Positions 47,801 to 55,578 are shown, numbered from the stretch's first letter. The stretch is DNA of 64,000 bases from Streptomyces nojiriensis (GCF_017639205.1 NZ_CP071139.1:7129501-7193500), one strand, 5' to 3'. The notes: generated by a model from the letters alone, not told the origin. A program made the numbers and translations.

Positions 47801-49292
47801 GTACGGCAACCCCCGCGGAAGCCAGCCCGCCAGCTGGCCGGGCGACCGTACCTTCCTCGGCGTCGGCAACGACGACAACACCACGGGCCTCACCCACATC
47901 GGTGCCCGCGAATACGAAGCCAGCACAGGCCGCTTCATCACCGTCGACCCGGTCATCGACATCACCGACCCGCTCCAGATGAACGGGTACACCTACGCCA
48001 ACGGCAACCCCATCACCAATCTGGATCCGGACGGCCGCAAGTACTTCGAGGGAGACAACAGCGACCCCGGATTCCAGGCAGCTTCGCAGAACGTCGTGCA
48101 GGTTGCCCAGGCGAGGCAGGACCGGCGGAACGACATTCGGCAGAATACGCGTAACACTTTCGAACGGACCCGCTCCAAGCTGCTTTCCGGAAAGAAAGAC
48201 TATCTGCGCAATTATAAGAGCAGTTCGGGCAAGGAATTTGCCCGAATTCAGGGCAAGTATGACCCGGATGGCTATTCGGTCACCAAGCAGATCTCCTTCA
48301 AGATGTGGACATTTGGCGCATCCCAAGAGGAGCTCGATTACTTCAATGGCCACTATTGTGATTTCGTAAAGTGCAACAACTGGCTGGAAGCGCTGGAGAC
48401 CGGCGAGTCGGTCTCCTCGGATATATATGAAAAGAACTCCTCCCAGCTGATGGGTGAAATGTTCGGCGGGGCGGCGGCCTCTCGTACAGCGGGCATGAAG
48501 AAGGCGAGGGCGGCAGCGGGGAAGCCGTGCGGAAATAGCTTTGTCGCTGGAACGCATGTGCTCCTCGCCGACGGAACCAGCAGGCCCATCGAGAGCCTGG
48601 TGGACGGCGACGAGGTCCTTGCTACCGACCCCGAGACCGGCGAGACCTCGAAGAAGATGGTCACGGCGACCATCTACACAGAAGATGACAAGACCTACGT
48701 CGACCTCGGAATTCAAACCCCCGAGGGCATCAAGACCATCACCGCGACAGGCCACCACCCCTTCTGGTCGGAATCGGACCAGGCGTGGAAGGATGCCGAA
48801 GATCTCAAGCCTGGAGAAATCCTACGTACAGGCAGCGGATCGTCCGTAGCGATCGCCGCGGCCCGTGCCTACGAAGCGTTCAATCAGACCTACAACCTCA
48901 CCGTCGCCGACCTGCACACGTACTATGTGCTGGCAGGGGAAACGCCGGTACTCGTTCACAACAGCAACTGCGGTGTCCGTCAGCACGACAAAGCCCGGGG
49001 TGCCGCCGGTGTTGATGAAATGACAGCGACGTTTGAGAAGTTCTACAAGAAGTCCGATATCTACAGCGAAAGCTACGGGAACGGACTCGAACTCTGGACC
49101 CCTTACGGCAAGCGCCAAGTAGATATCGCGGTCAGGAATCCAGACGGCAACCTTCACCTTTACGAGGTGAAGGTGAATAAATCGAATTACACAAGGGGTC
49201 AGCGAAGGAAGGACGAATGGCTAGCGCAGACGTACGGGTTTGAAACCTCAGTCGTTCGTCGCGGTACAGAGTGTCCAATCTGCAACCCCTAA
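41871..49292 (+). CDS. WapA/Rhs-type secreted polymorphic toxin with ricin, Hint and PD-(D/E)XK-like nuclease tip
   Basis: 2473 residues from ATG 41871. A Sec-type signal (GRTGITLSVVLVATLLPAQAWA) ends near residue 47. Residues about 50-950 are the SpvB/Rhs N-terminal shell. YD repeats follow from about 1000 to 1700 (for example YDAIGRAVKTYDAAGT, YDVRGKLAKVTDTAGN). A ricin-type trefoil with two QQW motifs is inserted at about 1760-1883. The Rhs core resumes (YLYDASGNRVIQDTGS ... NGYTYANGNPITNLDPDGR, ending near 2057). A Hint domain runs from Cys2220 (GNSFVAGTHVLLADGT) to VLVHNSN (about 2366). The tip, about 105 residues, contains D2418, E2432 and K2434 (VDIAV ... YEVKV), a restriction-endonuclease-like core. 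DNA cleavage of competitor cells is inferred. Confidence 0.88.
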   Translation: MSPFSANFRLPGNRKARATRARLAGRTGITLSVVLVATLLPAQAWAAPPGDRSGVELPGLQKDVKVKPDQAAMDALGRWVGDPPKPLEDYTPTAVAPPAEASATIPLAPVPTADFVQVGSLPVSIGKVPGTGAAPTGTWSAAVEGRTKTEAAGVDGAIIKITPPVDAVNPVDVALDYSKFQDLYGTEWSSRLKLRQYPACFLDHPELPECSVSVDVPSSNDTGGKKVIATLDPAATPVQGMQTMSVGGAAGAMAVVASDGAAGAGGSYKATSLSPSGKWTAGGSGGGFSWTYPLTVPPAPAGPTPSIAFSYSSQAVDGKTSVTNGQASWVGDGWDYNPGFVERRYRSCSEDLKASSSGKPNNDNATDKKKGDLCWAGDNVVLSLNGSTTELVHDAASGAWVPATDDGSKVELKTGSGNGAKDGEYWVVTTRDGMRYHYGRHSVGTHGDGSSPTTVTDSVFTVPVFGNHPGEPCYQPAYANSSCTQAWRWNLDYVEDVHGNAMIIDWAKEENRYAKNEKVNEKDRAKVGYIRGGYPTRILYGLRADNLAGAPAGRVEFGVAQRCFEEKNVSCAESLFGSKNGIGWYDTPASLNCKMDAAACETFSPTFWSRMRLDRVTTYGQRTEGSTALTKVDQWALKQSLPKHRTDTSPPLWLESITRTAYGAKNDTIGVSLPPVSFKANVVDMPNRVLKADTNGKPDAAPDFDRLRVGTILTETGGEIEVRYSAPCAKGTSVPDLAKNTTRCFPVHWSADSGLDPDKVPPIELFNKYVVDSVIEKDRVAQRPDLKTSYTYEDAAWAKDDDEFTKPDRRTYSQWRGYASVLTTTGATENAGKANATEQSQTRTRYFRGLSTDAAKITVKDSSGTEELGEDLPQYQGQVAETITYTKVGGSVESRQLSSPWRSKRIASRPRADNTPLEAYRLGTARTDEIQSVSGGKSRLVRTLNTYEDEPTSYGLLLTTQTDVSENKGTGWATVKQSCTKPKYVHNPTNNLIGLQSEVIETTGDCAGGGIEAGTRLNATRTSYDAVNAFGAAPTKGLPYQVDSTDAAGTGWMTSGRTEYDAIGRAVKTYDAAGTPSSVAFSPPTGPAFSSTATNALGHAVTTKVDPARGSVLESTDANGRKVTTVYDELGRSTEVRTPSQKPTDPAAYTFEYQIAELKTPAVISRTLKDNGTYSTSIAIYDGLLRPRQSQTEGPGGARLITDTLHGANGTVSETNSSYLAEGKVSTELYVPKSVTEVPSSTQTAYDGLGRAVRVTTLEKGEARQSAVTQYGGDWTLTRSGMSPTGSSPLPGSRAVKTWTDALGRTSEIEQYTATDLSTSTKTGYTYDVRGKLAKVTDTAGNNWTYTHDARGRTTASEDPDTGKSTFTYNNLDQQVSTTNVYNVTQYTSYDVLGRKTALRDDSETSDPIATWTYDTLPGGKGQPVASTRKWGAGSYKTEVTGYDSEYRPTGSRITIPDLPATKGLAGSYAYSTTYTPTGKVQSTTLPATIGGLAAEKLITRYNADGMVQTMSGLSWYTADTVYSPYGEILRTASGNAPNRVWTTNTYDPHTGRVASATSHKETRDSASGSNLLSSLSFTYDTVGNPTAIKDTYPGTTTQSPALVDRQCYSYDAMGQLVRAWTGKTEGCPTSPTGPARTEVGSGTPGDAYWQDYQFDAIGNRTKLTDRDPTDSALDDETTYTYGVEITGGALPNPKKQPHALTKVNKTTRTPGSTVDSLSTYTYSAAGSTKTRTINGDTQTLNWDRRSKLLSATSPGIGSVAVTGLSGKCLDVQDGDTADGTPVQLLSCNETKPQQWRITGDTVQALGKCLTAENGKAVLKACTPGAQSQKFTYRETDKALVTGTNQCLTVPNDNDAEGNDLHTFTCASPGATPAQQWSFGNVTSYLYDASGNRVIQDTGSARTLYLGETEITVDKAGKAMDAVRYYSSPGAPATVRRTNGKTTGHTLSHLLTDHHNTATISVDQKAGQPTTRRKSDPYGNPRGSQPASWPGDRTFLGVGNDDNTTGLTHIGAREYEASTGRFITVDPVIDITDPLQMNGYTYANGNPITNLDPDGRKYFEGDNSDPGFQAASQNVVQVAQARQDRRNDIRQNTRNTFERTRSKLLSGKKDYLRNYKSSSGKEFARIQGKYDPDGYSVTKQISFKMWTFGASQEELDYFNGHYCDFVKCNNWLEALETGESVSSDIYEKNSSQLMGEMFGGAAASRTAGMKKARAAAGKPCGNSFVAGTHVLLADGTSRPIESLVDGDEVLATDPETGETSKKMVTATIYTEDDKTYVDLGIQTPEGIKTITATGHHPFWSESDQAWKDAEDLKPGEILRTGSGSSVAIAAARAYEAFNQTYNLTVADLHTYYVLAGETPVLVHNSNCGVRQHDKARGAAGVDEMTATFEKFYKKSDIYSESYGNGLELWTPYGKRQVDIAVRNPDGNLHLYEVKVNKSNYTRGQRRKDEWLAQTYGFETSVVRRGTECPICNP
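48914..48971. repeat. left copy of the Hint-end repeat (candidate attL)
   Basis: 58 bp encoding HTYYVLAGETPVLVHNSNC at the Hint/toxin junction. 51 of 58 positions match 59280-59337, including an unbroken 15-bp block at the start and an unbroken 21-bp block at the end. Most mismatches are at third codon positions. Confidence 0.6.
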
Positions 49293-49308
49293 CCTGAGAG
49301 GATGGCCA

Positions 49309-49632
49309 GTGAGTAGCGACTTCGGCTTCTGGAAGCGCGGTGTTGGGGAACCTGAGGAAATCTTCGACAACCTTGCCGAGGGTGACACCAGCGACCTTGT
49401 CGTGAGCCCTGACGTGTTGCGGTTCCGGGAGGAGTTGCTGACTAGGTGGCCAGATGTGGATGATGTTCTGGAGCCGTCTCGGTTCGACCTGGAAGAGGAA
49501 CCGGATGATGCGGGAAAGTACGTCCTCCTGACCCTTTCGGTTCGCCAACTGGATTATCTCCCTGAGATTCTTGACATGGCGAAGAGGAATGGCCTCGTCG
49601 GATTTAGCGGAGTGGCGGGCGAGCCGATTTAG
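49309..49632 (+). CDS. candidate immunity protein for the Rhs nuclease tip
   Basis: 107 residues from GTG 49309, 17 nt after the rhs stop codon, with GAGAGG upstream. Strongly acidic (GEPEEIFDNLAEGDTSDLVV, FDLEEEPDDAG), no signal peptide, lower GC than the core genome. Position, size and acidity are those of Rhs/CDI immunity proteins that bind the nuclease active site in the cytoplasm. The sequence is not one I can place in a named immunity family. It is followed by a hairpin and then the AICE. Confidence 0.75.
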   Translation: MSSDFGFWKRGVGEPEEIFDNLAEGDTSDLVVSPDVLRFREELLTRWPDVDDVLEPSRFDLEEEPDDAGKYVLLTLSVRQLDYLPEILDMAKRNGLVGFSGVAGEPI

Positions 49633-49671
49633 GCTTCCGATTCACTACGCATCGAGGCGCAAAGATGCGGC

Positions 49672-49701
49672 CCCTGTGGGTGTCACCTACAGGGGCCGTT
49701 T
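49672..49701 (+). terminator. terminator after the immunity gene
   Basis: CGGCCCCTGT ... ACAGGGGCCG followed by TTTT, 40 bp beyond the immunity stop codon. Confidence 0.85.
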
Positions 49702-49707
49702 TGCGGC

Positions 49708-49732
49708 TTGACGGCAGTAGTTGACGGCAACG
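49708..49732. repeat. integrase-adjacent TGACGGCA tandem repeat, copy A
   Basis: Two TGACGGCA octamers separated by GTAGT. An identical 24-bp segment is present beside the integrase remnant (60541-60564) and a slightly shorter one at 59169-59190. Octamer pairs like this are plausible arm-type integrase binding sites. Confidence 0.55.
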
Positions 49733-49766
49733 GCGGCGGACACCAGGTGTCCGCCGCCGTTGCCGT
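49724..49766 (-). terminator. integrase terminator, 21-bp perfect palindrome
   Basis: 49724-49744 and 49746-49766 are exact reverse complements; it lies 7 bp beyond the integrase stop codon and overlaps the TGACGGCA repeat. Confidence 0.8.
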
Positions 49767-49773
49767 ACGTGTG

Positions 49774-51018
49774 TCAGGGGTGGTCGAGGGCGCGGCCGAG
49801 GAGATCGATGGCGTCGCGTTGGAGGCGGAGTCGGACGTGGGCGTAGACGGTGGCGGTGACGCCGATGTGAGCGTGGCCGAGGAGCTCCTTGATGACGACG
49901 AGTTCGACGCCCTGCTCCAGGAGCAAGGTAGCGGTGGAGTGGCGGAGGTCGTGGAAGCGGATGCGGCGGAGGCCGGCGCGGCGGAGAAGCGTGGTGAAGG
50001 CGCGGGTGAGGTTGGTTGGGTCGATGGGGCGGCCCTGCGCAGTGGTGAACACGTGGATGCTGTGCTGCCACGCCGTGCCTGCGGCCTCGCGCTCGCGCTG
50101 CTGCTGTTCGTGGTGGTGCTTCAGTGAGCGGAGGCAGCGAGCGGGGAGGGCGATGCGGCGCTCGGAAGCCCGCGTCTTGGTGGGCAGCGTGGTGAGCCCG
50201 CCGACACTGGTGCGCTGAAGGGTGCGACGAATGACTGCGGTGCCCGCGTCGAGGTCGAGGTCTTCCCAGTGCAGGCCGAGGAGTTCGCCCTTGCGGAGTC
50301 CGGTGTGGAGGGCGAGTTCGAACAGCGCGTGCAGCCGGTGGCTCTGGGGGCTGGTGAGGAGCTGGCGGGCTTCGTCGGCGGTGAGGGGTTCGAAACGGCG
50401 GGGGCGGGGTGTGCCGGTGCGGACGTTGCGGGCGACGTTGCGTGGGATCTCCTCCTCGCGCACGGCGTGCTCCAGGGCGGACTTGAGCACGGAGTGGATG
50501 TAGGCCAACGTCAGCGGAGAGAGCCGCTTGGAACAGCATGCTCCGATGGCGCAACAACGGGGCTCATCACGCTGGCCATCGATGCTGCGCGAGCAGCACT
50601 GGCAGGTGGTGCGGAGCTGGTTGAGCCAGGTGCGGACGTCCTTGGCGGTGAGCTTGGCGAGCTTCTTCCGTCCGAGTCCGGGTATGAGGTAGAGCCGGGC
50701 GACGGCGGTGTAGCGGGTGTGGGTGTTCTCGCGGAGCTGGTGGACGGCGATGTTCTCCAGCCAGTACGTCAGGTACGCGGCCAGGCTGCCCTGCGCGGAG
50801 GGTGCGGGGAGTCCGCGGTTGCTGTTGGCGATCTTCTCGGTGAGTTTGGCCAGGGCTTCTTTGCGGGTGGTGCCGTAGACGCGGACGCGCTTGCGGGTGT
50901 TGCCGGGGGCGAGGACGTATCCGGCGGCTTCCCAGCGGCTGTCCTTGCGCTGGTAGACGGTTCCGTCGCCGTTGGCGCGGGTGCGGCGGGAGGCGGGGGT
51001 GTCGCGGCGTGTGGTCAT
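49774..51018 (-). CDS. int: tyrosine-recombinase integrase of the AICE
   Basis: 414 residues. N-terminal arm-binding domain (GDGTVYQRKDSRWEAAGYV), a core-binding domain interrupted by a Cys-rich insert (CQCCSRSIDGQRDEPRCC), and a C-terminal catalytic domain. The catalytic Arg is in ALHTGLRKGELLGL, the His-x-x-Arg in IRFHDLRHSTATLLL, a further His in LLGHAHIGVTATVYAHV, and Tyr nucleophile in the same block. It overlaps xis by 4 nt. It catalyses site-specific integration and, with Xis, excision. Its 3' end faces the rhs immunity gene, so the attachment site should be on that side. Confidence 0.96.
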   Translation of the reverse strand: MTTRRDTPASRRTRANGDGTVYQRKDSRWEAAGYVLAPGNTRKRVRVYGTTRKEALAKLTEKIANSNRGLPAPSAQGSLAAYLTYWLENIAVHQLRENTHTRYTAVARLYLIPGLGRKKLAKLTAKDVRTWLNQLRTTCQCCSRSIDGQRDEPRCCAIGACCSKRLSPLTLAYIHSVLKSALEHAVREEEIPRNVARNVRTGTPRPRRFEPLTADEARQLLTSPQSHRLHALFELALHTGLRKGELLGLHWEDLDLDAGTAVIRRTLQRTSVGGLTTLPTKTRASERRIALPARCLRSLKHHHEQQQREREAAGTAWQHSIHVFTTAQGRPIDPTNLTRAFTTLLRRAGLRRIRFHDLRHSTATLLLEQGVELVVIKELLGHAHIGVTATVYAHVRLRLQRDAIDLLGRALDHP

Positions 51019-51242
51019 CCCGCGGCTTCCTGTTCGAGGCGGGTGCGGATGAAGTCGGTCAGCGCGTGGGTGGGGATGCGGCGGGCGCGGCCGAGGGTGA
51101 TCGAGGCGAGCTGTCCGGAGCGGAGGAGGTCGTAGACGGCGGAGCGGCCGAGCTGGAGGCGGGCCATCACCTGGGGCACCGTGAGCAGCTCCAGCGCCGA
51201 TGCCGCCTCCGAGTGGAGGACGGCGAGCGGGGGCGAGGCCAT
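51015..51242 (-). CDS. xis: excisionase (MerR/HTH_17-like)
   Basis: 75 residues from ATG 51242. A single winged helix: LLTVPQVMARLQLGRSAVYDLLRSGQLASITLGRARRIP, ending in a basic/acidic helix. Size and position between int and rep are those of AICE excisionases. It overlaps int by 4 nt and the rep stop by 1 nt, so rep-xis-int are translationally coupled. Confidence 0.92.
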   Translation of the reverse strand: MASPPLAVLHSEAASALELLTVPQVMARLQLGRSAVYDLLRSGQLASITLGRARRIPTHALTDFIRTRLEQEAAG

Positions 51243-52687
51243 CAGCAGCCCCCTTCGGCCGCGAACTGCCGTTCCAGTTCCTTGCTGTGCCAGACGTGGG
51301 CGGCGAGGAGTGCGGCGCCGGGGGTGTAGCCCGAGCCGAGGTAGTCCCATTGGCCGACGACGAGAGTGGTGGTCGGGTCGAGGTCGGGCAGGTCGGCGCG
51401 GATGCGGGCTTGTTCGGTGCGCCAGGCGCGGCGGACGTCGCGCAGCGCGCCGAGAGTGGTGGAGTAGCTGCGGGACTTGGTGGAGAAGTGGCCCCGGAAG
51501 CCGAGCATGTGCTCCCACTTCCGGAGCTTGAGATCGGCGAACTCCGGCAGCCTGCCTAGCTCCCAGCAGGTGCGGATCATCTGCCGAACGTGGCGTGCTA
51601 CCGCGAGCCGTGGCAGCGGGCGGGCCTGCCCGGTGCCGCCGCAGGCGGTGCACGGGAGCGGGGTCCCGTGAGGCAGGAGGGTGGCGCCGCGTCCCTGGCA
51701 GGGGCGGCAGAACAAGGCGCGGTCGAGGATGCCGGAGGCGTCGGCGGACTTGGTGGCGTATTTCGCCACGTAGGCGGCCACGGCCTGGTCGGTGAATTCG
51801 GCGTCGGTGCCGAAGGCCGCGATCTCGCGTACGTCGAGCTGTTCGCCCCAGGCGAGTTCGCGTTCCCCGACCGCACCGGAGTCAACGGTGACGCGGACTC
51901 GCGCGGCGGCGGCGCGTACGGCTTCGGTGAGCACGGTGATGGTGGCGTACGGCGGCGGGGGCTGGCTGTTGCCGTCGGGGCCGTCGAGCCGGATGACGGC
52001 GTGGAAGTGGACCAGGCCGCGCTGCTGGTACTCGGCGACCTTCGCGAAGGACACCCGCAGGACCGCGTGGGCGGCCTTCTGGGTCATGCCGAGCCCGGCG
52101 GCGATCTCGCGGCGCAGGTAGGTGGTGAAGCGGGCCCACAGCGTGGAGGCATAGGCGTTGAACAGGACCGCGCCCTCGTAGTCGTACGTCGCCGGGTTCA
52201 GCGGCGTCCCGATCAGAGCGTCCTTGGGTTCGTGGAGTTTGCGGCAGCGGCAGGGCCAGATGTCGCCGCCGGGGGTGGTGAGGCGGTTGTGGACAGGGCC
52301 GAAGGACGGCGGGGTGAGAGTGACGAAGACCCGGGGGTGGGTGCGGACGGTGTCAGGCACGCTCTTGCCGCCGGAGAGGCCGGCGCGGATGAGGTGATAG
52401 GTGTCGGCGGCGTAGAGGCGGGAGCAGGCCGGGCAGCGGGAGGCGCGGCGGTTGCCGCACGTGGTGAGCAGACTGCCCGTGGGTTCCTCGGACGTGGTGT
52501 AGGAGCGCAGCACCTCACCTGTTGCGGTGTCGACGGTGACGGTGCGGCCGATCAGACGTACGGGTTCGGTGCAGCCGCCGAGGCGCTCGATCTGCTGCTG
52601 TGCGCGGTCGAAGTCGGTGTGGTTGACCAGGTGGATTAGGTCCCGCACGGCGGGGCTTGCCACGTGGCGCAGGTCCAGGGTGACCAT
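51242..52687 (-). CDS. RepSA-like replication initiator
   Basis: 481 residues from ATG 52687; a start 15 codons upstream is possible. Cys-rich N-terminal half (GNRRASRCPACSRLY, CRCRKLHEPKD), the HUH motif in GLVHFHAVIRLDG, the catalytic Tyr region in VAAYVAKYATKS, then a CxxC zinc finger (CRPCQGRG ... CTACGGTGQ). These are features of pSAM2-type rolling-circle initiators that replicate the excised element before transfer. Last residues couple to xis. Confidence 0.92.
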   Translation of the reverse strand: MVTLDLRHVASPAVRDLIHLVNHTDFDRAQQQIERLGGCTEPVRLIGRTVTVDTATGEVLRSYTTSEEPTGSLLTTCGNRRASRCPACSRLYAADTYHLIRAGLSGGKSVPDTVRTHPRVFVTLTPPSFGPVHNRLTTPGGDIWPCRCRKLHEPKDALIGTPLNPATYDYEGAVLFNAYASTLWARFTTYLRREIAAGLGMTQKAAHAVLRVSFAKVAEYQQRGLVHFHAVIRLDGPDGNSQPPPPYATITVLTEAVRAAAARVRVTVDSGAVGERELAWGEQLDVREIAAFGTDAEFTDQAVAAYVAKYATKSADASGILDRALFCRPCQGRGATLLPHGTPLPCTACGGTGQARPLPRLAVARHVRQMIRTCWELGRLPEFADLKLRKWEHMLGFRGHFSTKSRSYSTTLGALRDVRRAWRTEQARIRADLPDLDPTTTLVVGQWDYLGSGYTPGAALLAAHVWHSKELERQFAAEGGC

Positions 52688-52837
52688 GTCGGGGCGTGTC
52701 CCTTCTGTCGGGGTGGTGGCCCCGAGCAGCAACCGGCCTGTCAGGGAGGCGTGTTGGTGCTGCTCGGGGCATGACGAACCAGGCCCGGGGGTGGGCGTGG
52801 GTTCAGTGAGGGGGATTCGGCCAGTGGGGCGCGGGGC

Positions 52838-53593
52838 TCAGAGCTGAGCGAGCGCGGCGGTGGCCACCGGCAGGGCGACGCCCATTCGGTTCCCCAACTG
52901 GGCCGCAGTGATAGGCGCTTCGTGCTCGTCGCGGTGGGTGTCCGCGATACGCCGGGCCGCATCCAGCAGAGCAGTAGGCAGAGCCGGGCGGGAGGTGGTC
53001 GTGGCCGTCTTGGTGACGGTGACCAGCGTGGCGGCCGGAGCCGAGGTGGGAGCGGAGTTGGGTTCCTCGGCCACGGCCCGAGCAGGTGCAAGGGTGGGCG
53101 CGACGGTCGGGGCCGATTCGGGGATCGGGGGCACCGTATTGGAGACCGGTACAGGGGTGGGCGTGAGCGGGCCGGCCTCCAGGTGCGGGGTGGGGTGGGT
53201 GTGGAACTGGGCGAGGAAGGCGGGGCCGACGTGGCCCCAGCCGAGCAGCAGGAGCGGAGCGACGGTGTCCAGGCAGGCCCGTCCGTAGCGTCCGGCCAGC
53301 AGCGGTTCAGCGGTGTTCAGCGCGAGGGTGAGCAGGCCGCACAGGTGCAGCAGCCGGGTACCGGCCTTCAGCTCACGCTTGGGGACGCCGCGCAGGGCGA
53401 GGAACCGCAGCGCGACCAAGAGCCCGACGACTGACAGGTCCACCATGGGAGCGATCAGCGGCGCGATCGGGCGGGGAACGCCGAGCCGCAGGGCGAGCGC
53501 CCAGACGTTGCCGAAGGAGAAGACGAAGGCCAGGGCCGCGATGACCGCCATGACCACGGGCACGGTGCGTCGGGTGAACCGTTCCTCCGCCAT
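52838..53593 (-). CDS. SpdB-like membrane protein (DUF2637)
   Basis: 251 residues from ATG 53593, with a strong AAGGAGG ribosome site. Four hydrophobic segments in the first 140 residues (VPVVMAVIAALAFVFSFGNVW, IAPMVDLSVVGLLVALRFLAL and two more), then a Pro/Thr/Ala-rich linker and a small C-terminal helix-turn-helix-like segment (PITAAQLGNRMGVALPVATAALAQL). DUF2637/Spd proteins help spread conjugative elements within the recipient mycelium. It lies 35 bp downstream of tra. Confidence 0.88.
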   Translation of the reverse strand: MAEERFTRRTVPVVMAVIAALAFVFSFGNVWALALRLGVPRPIAPLIAPMVDLSVVGLLVALRFLALRGVPKRELKAGTRLLHLCGLLTLALNTAEPLLAGRYGRACLDTVAPLLLLGWGHVGPAFLAQFHTHPTPHLEAGPLTPTPVPVSNTVPPIPESAPTVAPTLAPARAVAEEPNSAPTSAPAATLVTVTKTATTTSRPALPTALLDAARRIADTHRDEHEAPITAAQLGNRMGVALPVATAALAQL

Positions 53594-53628
53594 ATGCTCA
53601 ACCTCCTTCTTGGAATGGGCTTTTGGGG

Positions 53629-55038
53629 CTACTTGGCGAGCGATGCAATGGCGTCGTCCGGCTCGTCATCGAGGATCGTGCGGCTGGTCGAGGCGAGGAG
53701 AGCGTCCAGGCACAGGGCGGGATCGGTGGTCAGGTGCGAGGTGTCCTCGGCGACGCGGGCCGCGTCGGCGTCTGAGACGTACGGGGTGCGGATGCGGGTG
53801 TAGCCGGGGCGGCCCTGCATCGCCATCACCGCGACGCCGACGTAGGCGGGGTCCTGCAAGGTGACCGGGCTGGCGTCGGGCCAGTTGCGGATGTCGTCGC
53901 CCAGCGCGGCCACCGCGGCTTCCACGGTCTTCTGCGCGAAGGACAGCCCGATGGGGCACACGTCGCGGATGAAGGTGGGGATGGCGTCGCCGGTGGTCTT
54001 CTGGCTGATGAGGATCACCAGGATGCCGACGCTGCGGCCCTTCTTGACCAGGTCCTCCACCAGCCGGGTGTTCTCCGCCGTCAGCGCGCCAAAACGTTTC
54101 GTCTCGGCGTCGCTGCCCTTGTACTCGCGGAAGAATGTATGCGCCTCGTCGATGATCAGGACCGTGAGCGGCCACTGCGGCGAGGGGCCGACGTGCCACA
54201 TGTTCTTCACGCCCAGTACGTCACGGATGGTCGAGGACCGGCGACGACGCAGCTCCACCAGCCGCTTGAACAGTGCGTTGGCTTCGTCAAGGTCGTCCCC
54301 GCAGAACGCGAACATCCGCTTGATGAGGTCGGCGTAGTCGCCCTCCGAGGCCCGTGACACCTTGCCGTCCGCAGTCGCGATCTGCACGGCCGGGGAGGGC
54401 GCGAAGTCGCAGACGAACTTGTTGACGGTCGAGGTCTTGCCCGCGCCGGGGGTGCCGGCCACGGTCACGCCGGGCACGTTGGCCAAGGACACGCACACCT
54501 TGGCGGCGTACTCGTCCACGCCCAGCTCCCAACGCGTCAGGGCCGTGGGCGGGCGGCCGGTGGGCCGATGCCCGGTCGGCGTGGTCAGGGGGTCGGAGCG
54601 CACGCCCCGGATCACTACTCGGCCGGGGCCGTCCGGCAGTACGGAGACCCGGGTGCAGCGCCAGGCGTCGGCCAGGAACCGTGCAGCCTTCTGGTACTCC
54701 TCCAGCCCGACCTGCGGCAGAGTCTTCGCTCGCACGACCACGCCGAACCGGTCGGGCTTCACCTTGATCCGGGGAGTGAGCACCCGAGGTGCGGGGGCGG
54801 GGCCGTCTTTGGACGCGGTGATCTGCGCGAGCAGGCCCGGGGTCTTGTCGGTGACCGTCAGCCCGGCCATCCGCGCGAGCCGTACCCAGCCCCACCGCAC
54901 CCGGACGGCCTGCCGCATGCTCACCCGCGTGCCCCGGTCGGCACGCACGTAGCGCACCACCGTCACCAGCAGCCACACACCGACCAGCGCAGTAGCGATC
55001 GGCAGCGCGTACGACGCGTATCCCGCGATGGCTTCCAT
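53629..55038 (-). CDS. TraSA-like FtsK/SpoIIIE DNA translocase
   Basis: 469 residues. One or two N-terminal helices (ASYALPIATALVGVWLLVTVV), then an FtsK motor domain with Walker A VAGTPGAGKTST (about residue 205), Walker B LTVLIIDEAHTFFRE and the sensor-like ILVILISQKTTGDAIPTFIRD. Streptomyces conjugation needs only this double-stranded DNA pump plus a cis site. The C-terminus should bind that site. Followed by spdB. Confidence 0.94.
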   Translation of the reverse strand: MEAIAGYASYALPIATALVGVWLLVTVVRYVRADRGTRVSMRQAVRVRWGWVRLARMAGLTVTDKTPGLLAQITASKDGPAPAPRVLTPRIKVKPDRFGVVVRAKTLPQVGLEEYQKAARFLADAWRCTRVSVLPDGPGRVVIRGVRSDPLTTPTGHRPTGRPPTALTRWELGVDEYAAKVCVSLANVPGVTVAGTPGAGKTSTVNKFVCDFAPSPAVQIATADGKVSRASEGDYADLIKRMFAFCGDDLDEANALFKRLVELRRRRSSTIRDVLGVKNMWHVGPSPQWPLTVLIIDEAHTFFREYKGSDAETKRFGALTAENTRLVEDLVKKGRSVGILVILISQKTTGDAIPTFIRDVCPIGLSFAQKTVEAAVAALGDDIRNWPDASPVTLQDPAYVGVAVMAMQGRPGYTRIRTPYVSDADAARVAEDTSHLTTDPALCLDALLASTSRTILDDEPDDAIASLAK

Positions 55039-55039
55039 G

Positions 55040-55228
55040 TCATGCCCCCTCTTCGCGTATCAGGTGGAGCACATGACCCAGGTCCAGGCGGGCCGCCTGC
55101 TCCGGGTTCAGGCCGAGCAGATCGAGCACCGCAGACGAGGCGGCGAACGTGGCCTTGCCTTCGGTCCCCGGCAGCGGTCGGAGTGGGTACAACTCCCGCT
55201 CTGGTACGGAGTTTTCGAAGCGGATCAC
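55040..55228 (-). CDS. small AICE protein of unknown function
   Basis: 62 residues from GTG 55228, overlapping the preceding stop as GTGA and ending 1 bp before tra. MIRFENSVPERELYPLRPLP leads into a helical stretch (AVLDLLGLNPEQAARLDLGHVLHLIREEGA). No known domain. Its position in the transfer operon suggests a conjugation or spread accessory. Confidence 0.7.
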   Translation of the reverse strand: MIRFENSVPERELYPLRPLPGTEGKATFAASSAVLDLLGLNPEQAARLDLGHVLHLIREEGA

Positions 55229-55578
55229 TGGGCCGCCTCCACCGTCACCAGCTCCAGGCGGGCGGCCCGGTAGGCGACGCCGTCGGAGAGCTGTCCGTTG
55301 AAGATTCGCGCCCACGGAGTTGCGAACAGCTCCACCGGCCGCACCATCGCACCCGGCTTCAGCCCGGCCGCCAGGCCCGTCTCCGGCACCGTGATCTTCA
55401 GAACCTCGGCCCGGCCTTCCTCCATGAGCATCACGGTCACCGTGTACAGCGACGCACCGGTCTCCCGGTCGGTGGCGACCTCACCGGTCTGCTGGTCCTT
55501 GATCTTCAGCACCGGGTCGGTGCCCGCGATGCACACCGCCGACGGCAGCAGGGCAACACGGATACGGGTCATGGCCAT
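55225..55578 (-). CDS. AICE transfer-operon protein of unknown function
   Basis: 117 residues from ATG 55578 with GAGG upstream. Predicted beta-rich (RIRVALLPSAVCIAGTDPVLKI, YTVTVMLMEEGRAEVLKITVP, AYRAARLELVTVE). First gene of the reverse operon running through tra, spdB, rep, xis and int. It is preceded by the palindromic operator at 55665-55682. I recall similar proteins (SCO3933-like) in the same place in other AICEs; no function is known. Confidence 0.75.
   Translation of the reverse strand: MAMTRIRVALLPSAVCIAGTDPVLKIKDQQTGEVATDRETGASLYTVTVMLMEEGRAEVLKITVPETGLAAGLKPGAMVRPVELFATPWARIFNGQLSDGVAYRAARLELVTVEAAQ

Noticed and set aside
49633..49773. tRNA attachment site for the AICE
   Set aside because: No tRNA or tRNA 3' end was found near either end of the element.
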